Assembly: GCA_041913905.1 (NCBI GenBank)
Contig: JAYSEK010000006.1
Location: forward strand, 62,001-126,000
Reading direction: 5' to 3'
DNA: 64,000 bases
DNA from: Roseateles_B sp041913905
GTDB taxonomy: Bacteria > Pseudomonadota > Gammaproteobacteria > Burkholderiales > Burkholderiaceae_C
A program made the translations under genes and the position numbers. Every line of letters starts with the position of its first letter. Position 1 is the first letter of the stretch. Positions 45,439-53,467 of this stretch are shown here, piece after piece. The notes below the pieces were generated by a model. The model had not been told where the DNA came from. It ran no database searches and saw only the letters and a list, made by a program, of their open reading frames with translations.

Positions 45439-45499
45439 GCCTTCTCACTTTTGAAGGCTTGATGCCGGCTTGACCGGCCGATGCAGGTCTTGGACCTGC
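45437..45499 (+). terminator. Two hairpins between precursor A and lanKC (possible attenuator)
   Basis: Hairpin one: AAGCCTTC / GAAGGCTT (45437-45444 and 45453-45460), starting at the stop codon. Hairpin two: GCAGGTC / GACCTGC with TTG loop (45483-45499). No long T-run follows either, so they may lower read-through or protect the precursor mRNA's 3' end instead of ending transcription fully. Confidence 0.5.
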
Positions 45500-45586
45500 C
45501 CTCTCATGTCCTTGAGAACGGTGTGGCCACCCAGGTGTCCGCACCGATTCTTTTTGGGCGCCAGCTTTGTCGGGAGTCGATGAACC

Positions 45587-48292
45587 ATGTCTGAAGACGC
45601 CAGGAATTCCGATTTCTTCGTGCCTCCCGAGCGCAGGGTGCCGTCCCGCGAGTACCTGGAGGTCATCGAGCAGGATCTGCCCTTGCGATGGCGCGTGTAC
45701 CCGTCGCATTACTGGACTCAAGTGTCGGGTCCGGTGCCGAGAAACAAGACCCAGGGCTGGAAGATCCACATTTCCGCCACGAGATCCTCGGCAAAGGACG
45801 TTCTCAAGCGCGTCGCTCCGATCTGCTGGGAGGAGGGCACCGACTTCAAATTCGCCAGCGACACGCACGCGCACGGCGTGCTGGTGTCTAAGAACGTCGG
45901 CCGCCAGGCGGGAGGCAAGTTCATCACCATCTATCCCGCCACGGACGAGATTTTCGATCGCCTGCTGGAGCGGCTCTACCTCAGTCTGTCGGCGTTCGAG
46001 GGGCCGTACATCCTGTCGGATCGGCAGTACAAGGACTCCAAGGTCGTCTTCTACCGCTATGGCGGCTTCCGGGCACTGGACGAGGTGGACGTCTTCGGAC
46101 GCAGCAAGAGCCACATTCTCAATCGCGACTTCGACTACATCGAGGACCAGCGGCTGCCAACCTTTCATCTGCCGGATTTCGTGGAGGACCGCCATGCACC
46201 GCCAGCGGCCCTGGCGGCGCCCAAGGCAGAGGAGGCCAAGGACAGCGGCCCGACCGCCAGCGCGCCAGCCGCGCTGTTCGGAGAGTTCTTCGAGATCCAG
46301 CGCTTCATCAAGTACTCCAACGCGGGCGGCGTCTATCGCGGGCGGGATGTGCGGGATGACAGCGTCGTCATCATCAAGGAGGCTCGTCCGCACTGCGAGT
46401 ATGGGCAAAAGGGCTTCAACGCCATGGAGCAACTGCGCAGCGAATTCGCCGTGCTGCAGCGAATTGCCCACCTGGATGTGGCGCCCAAGCCCTTGGCCTT
46501 GTTCCAGGTCTGGGAGCATCTGTTTCTGGTCCAGTCGCAGGTGCCGGGCATCAGCCTGCGGGACTATGTGGTCCGCAACACCAAAGTCATCCTGCCGCAG
46601 TCGGATGCGGCCGCCATGCGGGACTGGTTCGCCAAGGCGGCAAAGATCGGTGCCCATCTGCTGAAGGTCGTGCACCAGTTGCATGCGAATGGCGTCGTCT
46701 ATGGCGACCTGTCCCCGAACAACGTGATGGTCGACGAAGCCAGCTTGCGCGTGCAGCTGATTGACTTCGAGACGGCGCTTGTCGAGGGTCAGGGCAAGGC
46801 GCCCAATATCTTCACGCCGGGCTTCGGCAGGCCCGGTCGGGAAGATCGCTCCGAGGCTCAGCGGCTGGACGATCAGTACGCGCTGGGCAGCATCCTGCTG
46901 GACATGCTCACGCCCAGCCATGCCAACATGGCGCTGGTGCCCGACTACGCCGCCCAGGCACTGGACATGCTTGCTGCCGACTATGGCCTGCCAGCGGACT
47001 ATGCCCGGTGCATCCAGGCACTGCTGGCGGCGGATGCGGTGGATCTCGCCCTCCTGGCCGAGCGGCTGGCGCAGATCCGCCTGGATGGCGTGCGTGCACT
47101 TCCCGAGGCGGTCCCTGCGGACTTTGCAGCCAGGCTGGACCTGCTGCGCGACGACTGCATCCGCTACATCGAGTCGCATGCGTCGCCGGACAAGGGCTGG
47201 CAGCTATTGCCCGTTGACGCCGATCAGCGCTATCAGCTGTCTTTTGACTACGGCGTCCTGGGCAGCTTCTACGCCTGGCATCGCATCCGGGGCCAGCTCC
47301 GCGAGGACTTGAAGGACTGGCTGCTGCGCAGCTGCCGGCAGGGCGAACCCCTGCCGGGTCTTCTCAATGGTGCGGCGGGCGCCGCCTGGTTGCTGAGCGA
47401 GCTGGGCTGCCGCGAGGAGGCCGCGCAGCAGCTGCGCTACGCCGGGCGGCACAAGCTGCTCTTCACCAATGCTTCGCTCGGCTATGGCCACGCGGGCGTC
47501 GGCATGGCCCTGCTGCAGGCCTGGATGCATGGCGGCGACAGGGAGCTGCTGGCTCAGGCGGTCCAACTGGCCGAGGTCTTGTGCGAGACCGCGGTCAAAT
47601 CGGAATCCGGCTGGTGCTGGGACGTGGACGAGGACGGCACCGTGCAGCTGGGCTTGCACAAGGGTGCCAGCGGCATCGCGCTGTTCCTGCTCTACGCCTA
47701 TGCGGCCTCGGGCGATGAACGGTATCTGGAGGCTGCCAAGGCTGGGCTGGCCTACGACATGAGCCATTCACAGCCGGTGGGGACGCCTGCGGCCTACAGG
47801 CCTGCGCGGCCGGAGACCATTCTCTATCCCTACCTGGCCGTTGGTACGGCCGGGGTGGCGGCGGTGGCACTGCGCCTGCATGCCGCCACCGGCGATCCCG
47901 GCTACCTCGACTACGTCACGCAGGCCAAGGCGCTGGCTGCGCAGAAATACACGGTGTGCGGGGGCATGGGCGACGGTCTGGCCGGCCTGGGGCACTTCCT
48001 GCTGGATGTGGCGGATTGGACGGACGATGCGCAGGCGCGCCAACTGGCGCTGCGTGCTGCGCACGGCATGACGCTCTTCATGGTGCGGCGCCCTGAGGGC
48101 CTGACCGCGCCGGCTCGGCTGGGCACAACGGTGAGCGTGTCCTACCTGTCCGGTTCTGCGGGCATGGCGTTGTTCCTTCAGCGGCTGGCCCATGGCGGCG
48201 GCGGATTCCATTTCTCCCTGGATGCCCTGCTGCGCAGCAGGGCAGCGGGGGCGGTGGCAGAGCAGCCTGCCGTCATGGTGGCCGCAGGTTGA
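45587..48292 (+). CDS. Class III lanthipeptide synthetase LanKC
   Basis: A 901-residue three-domain enzyme that phosphorylates, eliminates and cyclises Ser/Thr/Cys residues of its precursor. The N-terminal lyase domain (about 1-220) contains YPSHYWTQVSGP and GWKIHISATRSSAKDVL. The kinase domain (about 230-500) has YGDLSPNNVMVDE with catalytic Asp374 and metal-binding DFE at 393-395. The C-terminal LanC-like cyclase (about 570-890) has GYGHAGVGMALL and CGGMGDGLAGLG but not the Cys/Cys-His zinc triad of LanC, which marks class III as opposed to classes I, II and IV. Class III enzymes are mainly known from actinobacteria; this one sits in a betaproteobacterial background. It is followed after seven bases by a membrane protein gene. 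Confidence 0.92.
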   Translation: MSEDARNSDFFVPPERRVPSREYLEVIEQDLPLRWRVYPSHYWTQVSGPVPRNKTQGWKIHISATRSSAKDVLKRVAPICWEEGTDFKFASDTHAHGVLVSKNVGRQAGGKFITIYPATDEIFDRLLERLYLSLSAFEGPYILSDRQYKDSKVVFYRYGGFRALDEVDVFGRSKSHILNRDFDYIEDQRLPTFHLPDFVEDRHAPPAALAAPKAEEAKDSGPTASAPAALFGEFFEIQRFIKYSNAGGVYRGRDVRDDSVVIIKEARPHCEYGQKGFNAMEQLRSEFAVLQRIAHLDVAPKPLALFQVWEHLFLVQSQVPGISLRDYVVRNTKVILPQSDAAAMRDWFAKAAKIGAHLLKVVHQLHANGVVYGDLSPNNVMVDEASLRVQLIDFETALVEGQGKAPNIFTPGFGRPGREDRSEAQRLDDQYALGSILLDMLTPSHANMALVPDYAAQALDMLAADYGLPADYARCIQALLAADAVDLALLAERLAQIRLDGVRALPEAVPADFAARLDLLRDDCIRYIESHASPDKGWQLLPVDADQRYQLSFDYGVLGSFYAWHRIRGQLREDLKDWLLRSCRQGEPLPGLLNGAAGAAWLLSELGCREEAAQQLRYAGRHKLLFTNASLGYGHAGVGMALLQAWMHGGDRELLAQAVQLAEVLCETAVKSESGWCWDVDEDGTVQLGLHKGASGIALFLLYAYAASGDERYLEAAKAGLAYDMSHSQPVGTPAAYRPARPETILYPYLAVGTAGVAAVALRLHAATGDPGYLDYVTQAKALAAQKYTVCGGMGDGLAGLGHFLLDVADWTDDAQARQLALRAAHGMTLFMVRRPEGLTAPARLGTTVSVSYLSGSAGMALFLQRLAHGGGGFHFSLDALLRSRAAGAVAEQPAVMVAAG

Positions 48293-48299
48293 GGATCGT

Positions 48300-49040
48300 A
48301 TGGAAGACACCCTGGCTACTGATCCGCGAGTGCGCGCACTTCAAGAGCAGAATCGATGGCTCAAGCTGGCCCTGCTGCTGATGACGGCGCTGCTGTGCCT
48401 GGCGGCGTCGACGGGCCGCACGAAGTTCCAGGAGATCGACGTCGAGCGCATCAACGTCGTGACTGCGGACGGCCGACGTGAGCTGGTCATCGCCAACCGT
48501 GACCGGCTGCCAGGGGTGGTGGCCGGGGGGCGGGAGGCGCAGGACCACCGTCACACGGCGGGCATCCTCTTCTACAACACGGCAGGCGATGAGAGCGGTG
48601 GGTTTGTGTGGTCCGGTGCCGGCAGCGCAGGCGCCCCGCCCGAGCAGGCCCTGCATTTGTCCATGGATCGCTTTGGCGGCGATCAGCAGCTTGCGCTGGG
48701 CTATTACGAGCGGGCTGGCCACATGATGGCTGGTCTGCGCGTCTTTGATCGAGGCCTGGAGCAGGACTACGAGCCGTATTGGAAGGCCATGAACGCCGCA
48801 CCACCCGGTGAGGAGCGGGAGTTCTGGCGTGGGAAATGGGAAGCGGCCGGCGGCGTGCAAACCGAACGGTTCTTTGCTGGCAAGACCGCCGGCAAGTCGT
48901 CCGCCCTCATCCTTTCGGACGGCAAGGGGCGGCCCCGATTGATGATGTACGTCACTGAAGACGGGAAGACGGTCATGGACTTCCTGGATGAGCGGGGTGA
49001 GGTCATCAAAAGCCTGGCTCCGCAGGCAGGATCCAGATGA
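48300..49040 (+). CDS. Single-helix membrane protein of unknown function, linked to lanKC
   Basis: A 246-residue protein with one N-terminal membrane helix (residues about 20-38) and an extracytoplasmic domain beginning FQEIDVERINVVTADGRREL. It continues with VVAGGREAQDHRHTAGILFYNTAGDESGG and ends with a repeat-like VTEDGKTVMDFLDERGEVI. It resembles a scattered group of uncharacterised bacterial proteins with the VERINV/ADG pattern; I recall no function for them. A GAGG site lies just before the ATG, seven bases after the lanKC stop, so it is co-translated. It could take part in immunity, export or perception of the lanthipeptide, which is inference from position. Confidence 0.72.
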   Translation: MEDTLATDPRVRALQEQNRWLKLALLLMTALLCLAASTGRTKFQEIDVERINVVTADGRRELVIANRDRLPGVVAGGREAQDHRHTAGILFYNTAGDESGGFVWSGAGSAGAPPEQALHLSMDRFGGDQQLALGYYERAGHMMAGLRVFDRGLEQDYEPYWKAMNAAPPGEEREFWRGKWEAAGGVQTERFFAGKTAGKSSALILSDGKGRPRLMMYVTEDGKTVMDFLDERGEVIKSLAPQAGSR

Positions 49041-49059
49041 CGCGCAGATGACGTGCGAG

Positions 49060-49566
49060 CCGGCCGCTGCCCTTGTGTCCCGTCTCAGAAAGGCGATTCG
49101 CAAATGGCGCTCGCGAGGTGTCGAGGCCGGCCAGCCAGGACCGCGCAAGGCGCCTCGACCGGCGCACCCGCGCACGCTGGATGACCAACGCATGGCGGAC
49201 CAGCTGAACAAGTCTCTGCGGACACGCCACATCAGGCAAGCACATTGAAGCGCACGCAGCCGCTGCTGCCGATGGGCCTGGGCTATGCCGAGGGCGTCAC
49301 CCACGACCATGTACGCCACGGCACGACGACGCTGCCTGCAGCGTTGAACGTGGCCAACGGCGAGGTGACTTCGCGGGTGCGCGAGCAGCACCGCCAGCAA
49401 GAGTTTCAGGATGTCCTGCGCCAGATCGACAAGCAGCCGCTCCAGCGAGCTGGATCGGGAAACATCACAACGCCGGCACCGCGCCGTTCAAATGGACGGC
49501 GGCTGTCGATTCAATCCCGGAAAGCGTCGAAAGCATCGCAGAACGTATTTCCGCGACAGGACACGC
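49060..49566 (+). pseudogene. IS630-family transposase remnant
   Basis: Three blocks of an IS630-type transposase remain in order. An N-terminal helix-turn-helix/linker part reads IRKWRSRG then PRTLDDQRMADQLNKSLRTR (to about 49240). A catalytic-domain part reads LLPMGLGYAEGVTHDHVRHG and TTTLPAALNVANGEV (49245-49440). A C-terminal end lies in another frame (HHNAGTAPFKWTAAVDSIPE and ESIAERISATGH, from 49464). Segments between the blocks, including catalytic acidic residues, are missing. No terminal inverted repeats could be assigned. It is clearly dead and marks a past insertion inside the RiPP locus. Confidence 0.78.
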
Positions 49567-49643
49567 TAGACCGGTGGAAAGTCGCCGGCGCCAGCCCTCT
49601 CCCGACCCAGGCGCCCGCCTGGCGTCCTTCACCAGAATGAGGG

Positions 49644-49677
49644 GGTGTCTTTTGACACCTGATAAACCTATCAGGTG
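49644..49677 (+). promoter_or_regulatory. Two overlapping, mutually exclusive hairpins
   Basis: Hairpin one: GGTGTC-TTTT-GACACC (49644-49659). Hairpin two: CACCTGATA-AACC-TATCAGGTG (49656-49677), a perfect 9-bp stem. They share bases 49656-49659, so only one can form at a time, as in attenuators or RNA switches. The second could also be a protein-binding palindrome in DNA. Confidence 0.4.
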
Positions 49678-49819
49678 GCTGTCCCGGAAAGCTGGGATAA
49701 GCTATCTGGGCTCGAACAACGATGGACGCCTCGGCACAGAGGCGCCGGACCGGCTGAAGAGAAAGCAACGAGGATCGCGCGGTGCATTAGGCACTGCTCG
49801 GGGAGAAGAAAGTGCGAAA

Positions 49820-49842
49820 GCCCGGCCCGTAATGGGCCGGGC
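49820..49842 (+). terminator. GC-rich hairpin before the DUF6624-like gene
   Basis: Perfect 9-bp stem GCCCGGCCC / GGGCCGGGC with a 5-base loop, ending 24 bases before the start codon. There is no T-run. It may end transcripts from the left or protect the 5' end of the message to the right. Confidence 0.45.
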
Positions 49843-49865
49843 CTAGCGTTCAGGGGGAGGATCGG

Positions 49866-50441
49866 GTGTCTGTTCCAATGCCTCGTGTTGGCAGACAGCG
49901 TGGACCGCTGTCTGGACGCGCTAGCCGCGGCTTGCTGTGCCTGCTGCGTCGCTTTGTGGCTCAAATTGGTTTACTTGGACTGCTGGGACTGCTGTCCGTC
50001 GCCCATGCTCAGGCTCCCCAGGATTGCCGCGCCGAATCCCTGTCGCCAACGGTCACCAGGGCGGTTGCCGATGCCTATGTTGAGGACGTGCTGGATCGGA
50101 AGGCATTTCGCCGCGGTGAGCTGAGTGCCGAAGAGTTGCATGCCAGAGATGAGCGGCGCGTTCGGCTGGCGGAGTGCCTCTACCTGCTTGGGCAGCACTT
50201 CACGACGGCGGACCTGACGCACCTGATGTGGATCCACCACCATCATGCGTCGCGGGAGAGCAAGTTCAAGGCCCTTGCCTTTGCGGCCCTCCTGGCGTCC
50301 AACGCTCCCGAATCGCAGAAGGACTTCGAGCTTGCCCTCGATCGTCTGCTGATTGAACTGGGCCGGCCGCAGGTCTATGGCACGCAGCATCCGGCGATGG
50401 CCGGCAGCCAGCCTGAAAACCGTGTGAATTCAAAGAATTGA
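49866..50441 (+). CDS. Exported DUF6624-like protein in the RiPP locus
   Basis: A 191-residue protein starting at GTG, five bases after a strong AGGGGGAGG site. A basic N-terminal region leads into a signal peptide (IGLLGLLGLLSVAHAQA). The mature part is helical, with a His cluster (LMWIHHHHASRE) and the ending LLIELGRPQVYGTQ, which resembles the conserved RPQ-YGTQ end of DUF6624 proteins; the match is partial. Function is unknown. It precedes precursor B by about 60 bases in the same direction and probably belongs to the same transcript. Confidence 0.65.
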   Translation: MSVPMPRVGRQRGPLSGRASRGLLCLLRRFVAQIGLLGLLGLLSVAHAQAPQDCRAESLSPTVTRAVADAYVEDVLDRKAFRRGELSAEELHARDERRVRLAECLYLLGQHFTTADLTHLMWIHHHHASRESKFKALAFAALLASNAPESQKDFELALDRLLIELGRPQVYGTQHPAMAGSQPENRVNSKN

Positions 50442-50500
50442 GGGTTCCCTCAATGCCTGGCACGGCGGCGGGCCGTGCGTACACAACTAGGGAGTTAGTC

Positions 50501-50677
50501 GTGATTTTTGCAAAGAAGACAGCCGAAGAGATTCAAGTGACCGATCAGGAGTGCGCAGCCAAGCTGGCAGCGCTTGCGCAGCATGAAGTTGACGCTGTCT
50601 CTGGTGGAGGAAACTGGATCGAGGTCGACACCGATACGGGCCTGTCCTGCGACAGCAAGTGGGTGCGTGTCTACTGA
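50501..50677 (+). CDS. Graspetide-type RiPP precursor B
   Basis: A 58-residue peptide. The GTG start has a TAGGGAG site six bases upstream. The leader is acidic and helical (TAEEIQVTDQECAAKLAALA) and ends HEVDAVSGG, a double-glycine site. The core of about 22 residues begins GNWIEVDTDTGLSCDSKW. It is rich in Asp/Glu next to Thr, Ser and Lys, the residues that ATP-grasp ligases join through ester or amide bonds. The ATP-grasp gene follows, with a strong terminator between them. A TTG start further upstream is possible but less likely. The role is inferred from leader, core composition and neighbour. Confidence 0.75.
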   Translation: MIFAKKTAEEIQVTDQECAAKLAALAQHEVDAVSGGGNWIEVDTDTGLSCDSKWVRVY

Positions 50678-50772
50678 TTGAATTTAGCCGCTGAGCGTCA
50701 GGCGCTGATGGAGCCTTCGGCTTTCATGCAACTAGATGCTCAGTGAGTCGGTCTCCGGCCGACCAGATGGCC

Positions 50773-50809
50773 CCCTCAGGTTATGTACCGGCCTGAGGGT
50801 CTTTTTTTT
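50773..50809 (+). terminator. Strong intrinsic terminator between precursor B and its ATP-grasp gene
   Basis: Stem CCCTCAGG / CCTGAGGG with an 11-base loop, followed by eight consecutive T residues. It ends only nine bases before the ATP-grasp start codon, so expression of the enzyme depends on read-through or on a separate promoter. This would keep precursor in excess over enzyme. Confidence 0.88.
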
Positions 50810-50818
50810 AGGCCTGCC

Positions 50819-51949
50819 ATGACCCAGATCTGTTGGATGGATTCGTTGATTCCGGCACGAAAGCTCGAGTACCTAGTCGTCTCCGATGCCGATGACGTGC
50901 ATGCGTGCGCATTGGTGGCAGCACTACGCATGGCAGGATCCACTGCTCTGCTGGTCGACACCAGCCTATTCGGGCGCGGGCTGGACATTGACATCCTGTT
51001 TGGCGGCGATGAACCTTCCCGGTGCAGGATCCAGCTGGACGGCGAGACCTATGTCTTCAGCCAGGGTGATCCCCTTCGCGCGACGTGGGTGCGCCGTCGT
51101 GGCTACCCTGCCCAATGGCCGCAACATGACGCGGAAGACAGCGAATTCATGCTTGCCGAATGCTGCTCGGTGATCGATACCTTTTACGATGTTGCTGCCG
51201 ACTGTAGCGATCTGACGATCAATGCGGCCTTCACTTTCACGAATGGCTCGAAAAAGGCCTCCATATTACGGCGTGCTCAGGACGCCGGAATTGCGGTTCC
51301 GCCATCGCTGCTCACGCGCTCGGCCGCAGTGACCGACGGTTTCAGGCAGCAGCGTACCTGCGTGTTCAAGCCGCTGACCCAGTTTGCGTGGCGCGCCGAG
51401 ACGGGCGCTCGGCGGCTGCCCCGTGTTGTCGACATCTCCGGCATCACCGGTGGCGAAATCTTTGGCGAGCTCTCTCCGCCGGCCTGCATTCAGATGCAGG
51501 TCAATAAGCAAAAGGAATACAAACTTTGTGTCGTGGGCGAGCAGGCCTTTGTTGCCGAGGTCGTGTCCCGTCGGGACCAGGGGCAGGTGGATGTAAAGGT
51601 ATCGGGCGCTTCCTATCATCTGATCGCCAGGGACCATTGGCCTCAGGCATTGATCGCCATCGCGCAGTTCATGCGTGATCAGGGGATGGATATTTCATCG
51701 GCGGACGTCTTGGTGGACCACAGAGGGCGTTGCTGGCTGATTGACGTCAACCCCAACGGCCAGGTTCTCATGCTTTCGTCGCAGGATGAATGTGAGATCC
51801 TTGGTGCGATGCTTGCGTTGGTTCAAGGGGTTCAAGACCCTTTGGCGCCTTGCCGTGTTTCCCGCCGAGCCATCCAACAAGACACCTATCGCATGGCTCA
51901 CAAGGGCCGGGAGACGTTGGCCGCGATGACCGCGGGGCCTCGTTCATGA
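50819..51949 (+). CDS. ATP-grasp peptide ligase B (graspetide synthetase, MvdC/MvdD-like)
   Basis: A 376-residue ATP-grasp enzyme of the type that forms ester or amide crosslinks in microviridins and other graspetides. The N-terminal Rossmann-like domain starts KLEYLVVSDADDVHACALVA. ATP-grasp motifs include the lysine of CVFKPLTQFAWRAE, the strand QMQVNKQKEYKLCVVGEQAF, and the metal-binding end VLVDHRGRCWLIDVNPNGQV, where D-x-N-P-x-G-Q is diagnostic. The start is uncertain: 50819 follows the terminator, a Met six codons later is possible, and the earlier ATG at 50783 lies inside the terminator. The likely substrate is precursor B. Confidence 0.85.
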   Translation: MTQICWMDSLIPARKLEYLVVSDADDVHACALVAALRMAGSTALLVDTSLFGRGLDIDILFGGDEPSRCRIQLDGETYVFSQGDPLRATWVRRRGYPAQWPQHDAEDSEFMLAECCSVIDTFYDVAADCSDLTINAAFTFTNGSKKASILRRAQDAGIAVPPSLLTRSAAVTDGFRQQRTCVFKPLTQFAWRAETGARRLPRVVDISGITGGEIFGELSPPACIQMQVNKQKEYKLCVVGEQAFVAEVVSRRDQGQVDVKVSGASYHLIARDHWPQALIAIAQFMRDQGMDISSADVLVDHRGRCWLIDVNPNGQVLMLSSQDECEILGAMLALVQGVQDPLAPCRVSRRAIQQDTYRMAHKGRETLAAMTAGPRS

Positions 51950-52120
51950 GGGGCGGCGGCAGCCACATCTCGAGCCGATCGTTGGCTGCTGCCATTGCCG
52001 CCGTTGCGGGCGCTGCTCGCAAGCGCCGAGGCCGTCGAGCAGAATCTTGGGTACCCTTGACCCTTCGCCGGCCCAGTGCCGAAACGCTTCCTGTTTTATC
52101 AAAGTCATGTGGTGAGTTCA

Positions 52121-53467
52121 GTGCGGGAAACCCTGTTCAGACCCGAAGTGATGCAAGCCCAGTCCACCCAGTGGCTGGGCACGATACGCATTGGCCGCCC
52201 ACCCAGCTTTGCCTGGCTGACCGGCATTGCTGTGGCCTTGCTCGCCGGGCTGCTGGCCTTCGCCCTGCTGGGCGAGATCAGCCGCAAGGCGCGCGTGTCC
52301 GGCGTGCTGCTGCCCACCGGCGGCCTGATCGGCATCACGGCACCGCAGTCGGGCGCCGTGGCCGAGTTGCTGGTGAAGGAGGGCGACGAAGTCCAGGCTG
52401 GCCAGCCTCTGCTGAAGATCCGCAGCGAGCGCCGCCTGGCCCAGGGTGACGTGGCCCTGCTCAACGCCCAGGCCCTGGCCCAGCGCCGCCAGAGCCTGGA
52501 GACCGAGCGCCTGCTGCAGCAGCAGCAGGCCCGCCAGCGCGCCGATGCGTTGAATGATCGCCTGCGCAGCCTGCAGTCCGAGGAGCGACAGGCCCAGGGC
52601 GAGCTGGACTCCAGCCGCCAGCGCGCCCAGCTGGCGCAGAAGAGCCTGGACCGCTTCAACGAACTGGCGCGCAACGGCTATGTCTCTGCGGCTCAAGTTC
52701 AGCAGAAGCAGGAGGAACTGCTGGACCTGCAGATGCGCGAGCGCAGTGCCGAGCGCAATCTGGGGGCCCTGCAGCGCGATGCCCAGTCGGTGCGTGCCGA
52801 TCTGGCAGCGAACGACACCAATCTGCGCTCGGCACTGGCCCTGGTCGACCGCAACCTGGCCAGCCTCGCGCAGGAGTCCAACGAGAACGAGGTCCGTGGC
52901 GCGGTGCTGGTGCAGGCGCCCCAGGTGGGCCGCGTGGCCACCTTGTCCCTGCACGGCGGTCAGTCGGTGCAAGAGGGGCAGGTCTTGCTGAGTCTGGTTC
53001 CGAAATCCGGAGCCGGGCAGGCGGAGCAGTCGCTCGAAGCCCAGCTTTTCGCGCCTAGCCGCACCAGCGGCTTCGTTCTGCCCGGGCAGCAGGTATGGTT
53101 GCGCTACGCCGCCTACCCCTACCAGAAGTTCGGCATGGCGCGCGGCCGTGTGGTCGCCGTCAGCCAGGCACCCCTGACGGCCCAGGAATTACCCAGTGGC
53201 CAGAGCCAGTCCTTGCAGGCCGCGGCCCAGGCCAACGAGCCGCTGTACCGCATCCGCGTGGCGCTGGATCGGCAGGACGTGCAGGCCTACGGCGCCAGCC
53301 TGCCGCTCAAGCCGGGTATGAGTCTGGACGCCGACGTGCTGCAGCAGCGCCAGAAAGTCTGGGAATGGGTGCTGGAGCCCATCCTGGCCGTGTCGGGCCT
53401 GGCGCCTTTCGTGAACACGCCGCAAGACGGTAGCACCCAGCCGCAGAAAACCGGGGCTGCGCGATGA
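52121..53467 (+). CDS. HlyD family periplasmic adaptor (bacteriocin secretion)
   Basis: A membrane fusion protein of about 448 residues that links an inner-membrane ABC exporter to the outer membrane. It starts RETLFRPEVMQAQSTQWLG, typical of CvaA-like adaptors for peptide bacteriocins. One membrane helix follows (residues about 30-50), then a lipoyl half-motif (GAVAELLVKEGDEVQAGQPL), long Gln/Arg-rich coiled coils (about 100-240), the second half-motif with GRVATLSLHGGQSVQEGQVLL, and a beta-barrel. The GTG at 52121 was chosen for its GGTGAG site; a GTG 15 codons earlier is possible but its codons look non-native. Its stop overlaps the transporter start by four bases. Confidence 0.92.
   Translation: MRETLFRPEVMQAQSTQWLGTIRIGRPPSFAWLTGIAVALLAGLLAFALLGEISRKARVSGVLLPTGGLIGITAPQSGAVAELLVKEGDEVQAGQPLLKIRSERRLAQGDVALLNAQALAQRRQSLETERLLQQQQARQRADALNDRLRSLQSEERQAQGELDSSRQRAQLAQKSLDRFNELARNGYVSAAQVQQKQEELLDLQMRERSAERNLGALQRDAQSVRADLAANDTNLRSALALVDRNLASLAQESNENEVRGAVLVQAPQVGRVATLSLHGGQSVQEGQVLLSLVPKSGAGQAEQSLEAQLFAPSRTSGFVLPGQQVWLRYAAYPYQKFGMARGRVVAVSQAPLTAQELPSGQSQSLQAAAQANEPLYRIRVALDRQDVQAYGASLPLKPGMSLDADVLQQRQKVWEWVLEPILAVSGLAPFVNTPQDGSTQPQKTGAAR

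Larger units (their letters stand above)
49041..49865. other. 825-base stretch: decayed transposase and hairpin-rich leader
   Basis: The first 500 bases are the remains of an IS630-type transposase. The rest (49570-49865) holds an AT-richer stretch with nested hairpins (49644-49677), a strong GC hairpin (49820-49842) and the ribosome binding site of the next gene. No intact gene was seen. Confidence 0.65.

Noticed and set aside
50438..50500. Longer precursor B beginning at a TTG codon at 50438
   Set aside because: The GTG at 50501 has a well-placed TAGGGAG site and gives a normal leader length; the upstream residues do not look like a leader.
50783..50818. ATG at 50783 as start of ATP-grasp B
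   Set aside because: It lies inside the loop of the terminator hairpin and its first codons are the terminator stem and T-run.
52076..52120. GTG at 52076 as start of the HlyD adaptor
   Set aside because: No ribosome binding site and non-native codons in the first 15 positions; the GTG at 52121 has GGTGAG upstream and gives the usual adaptor start. Not fully excluded.
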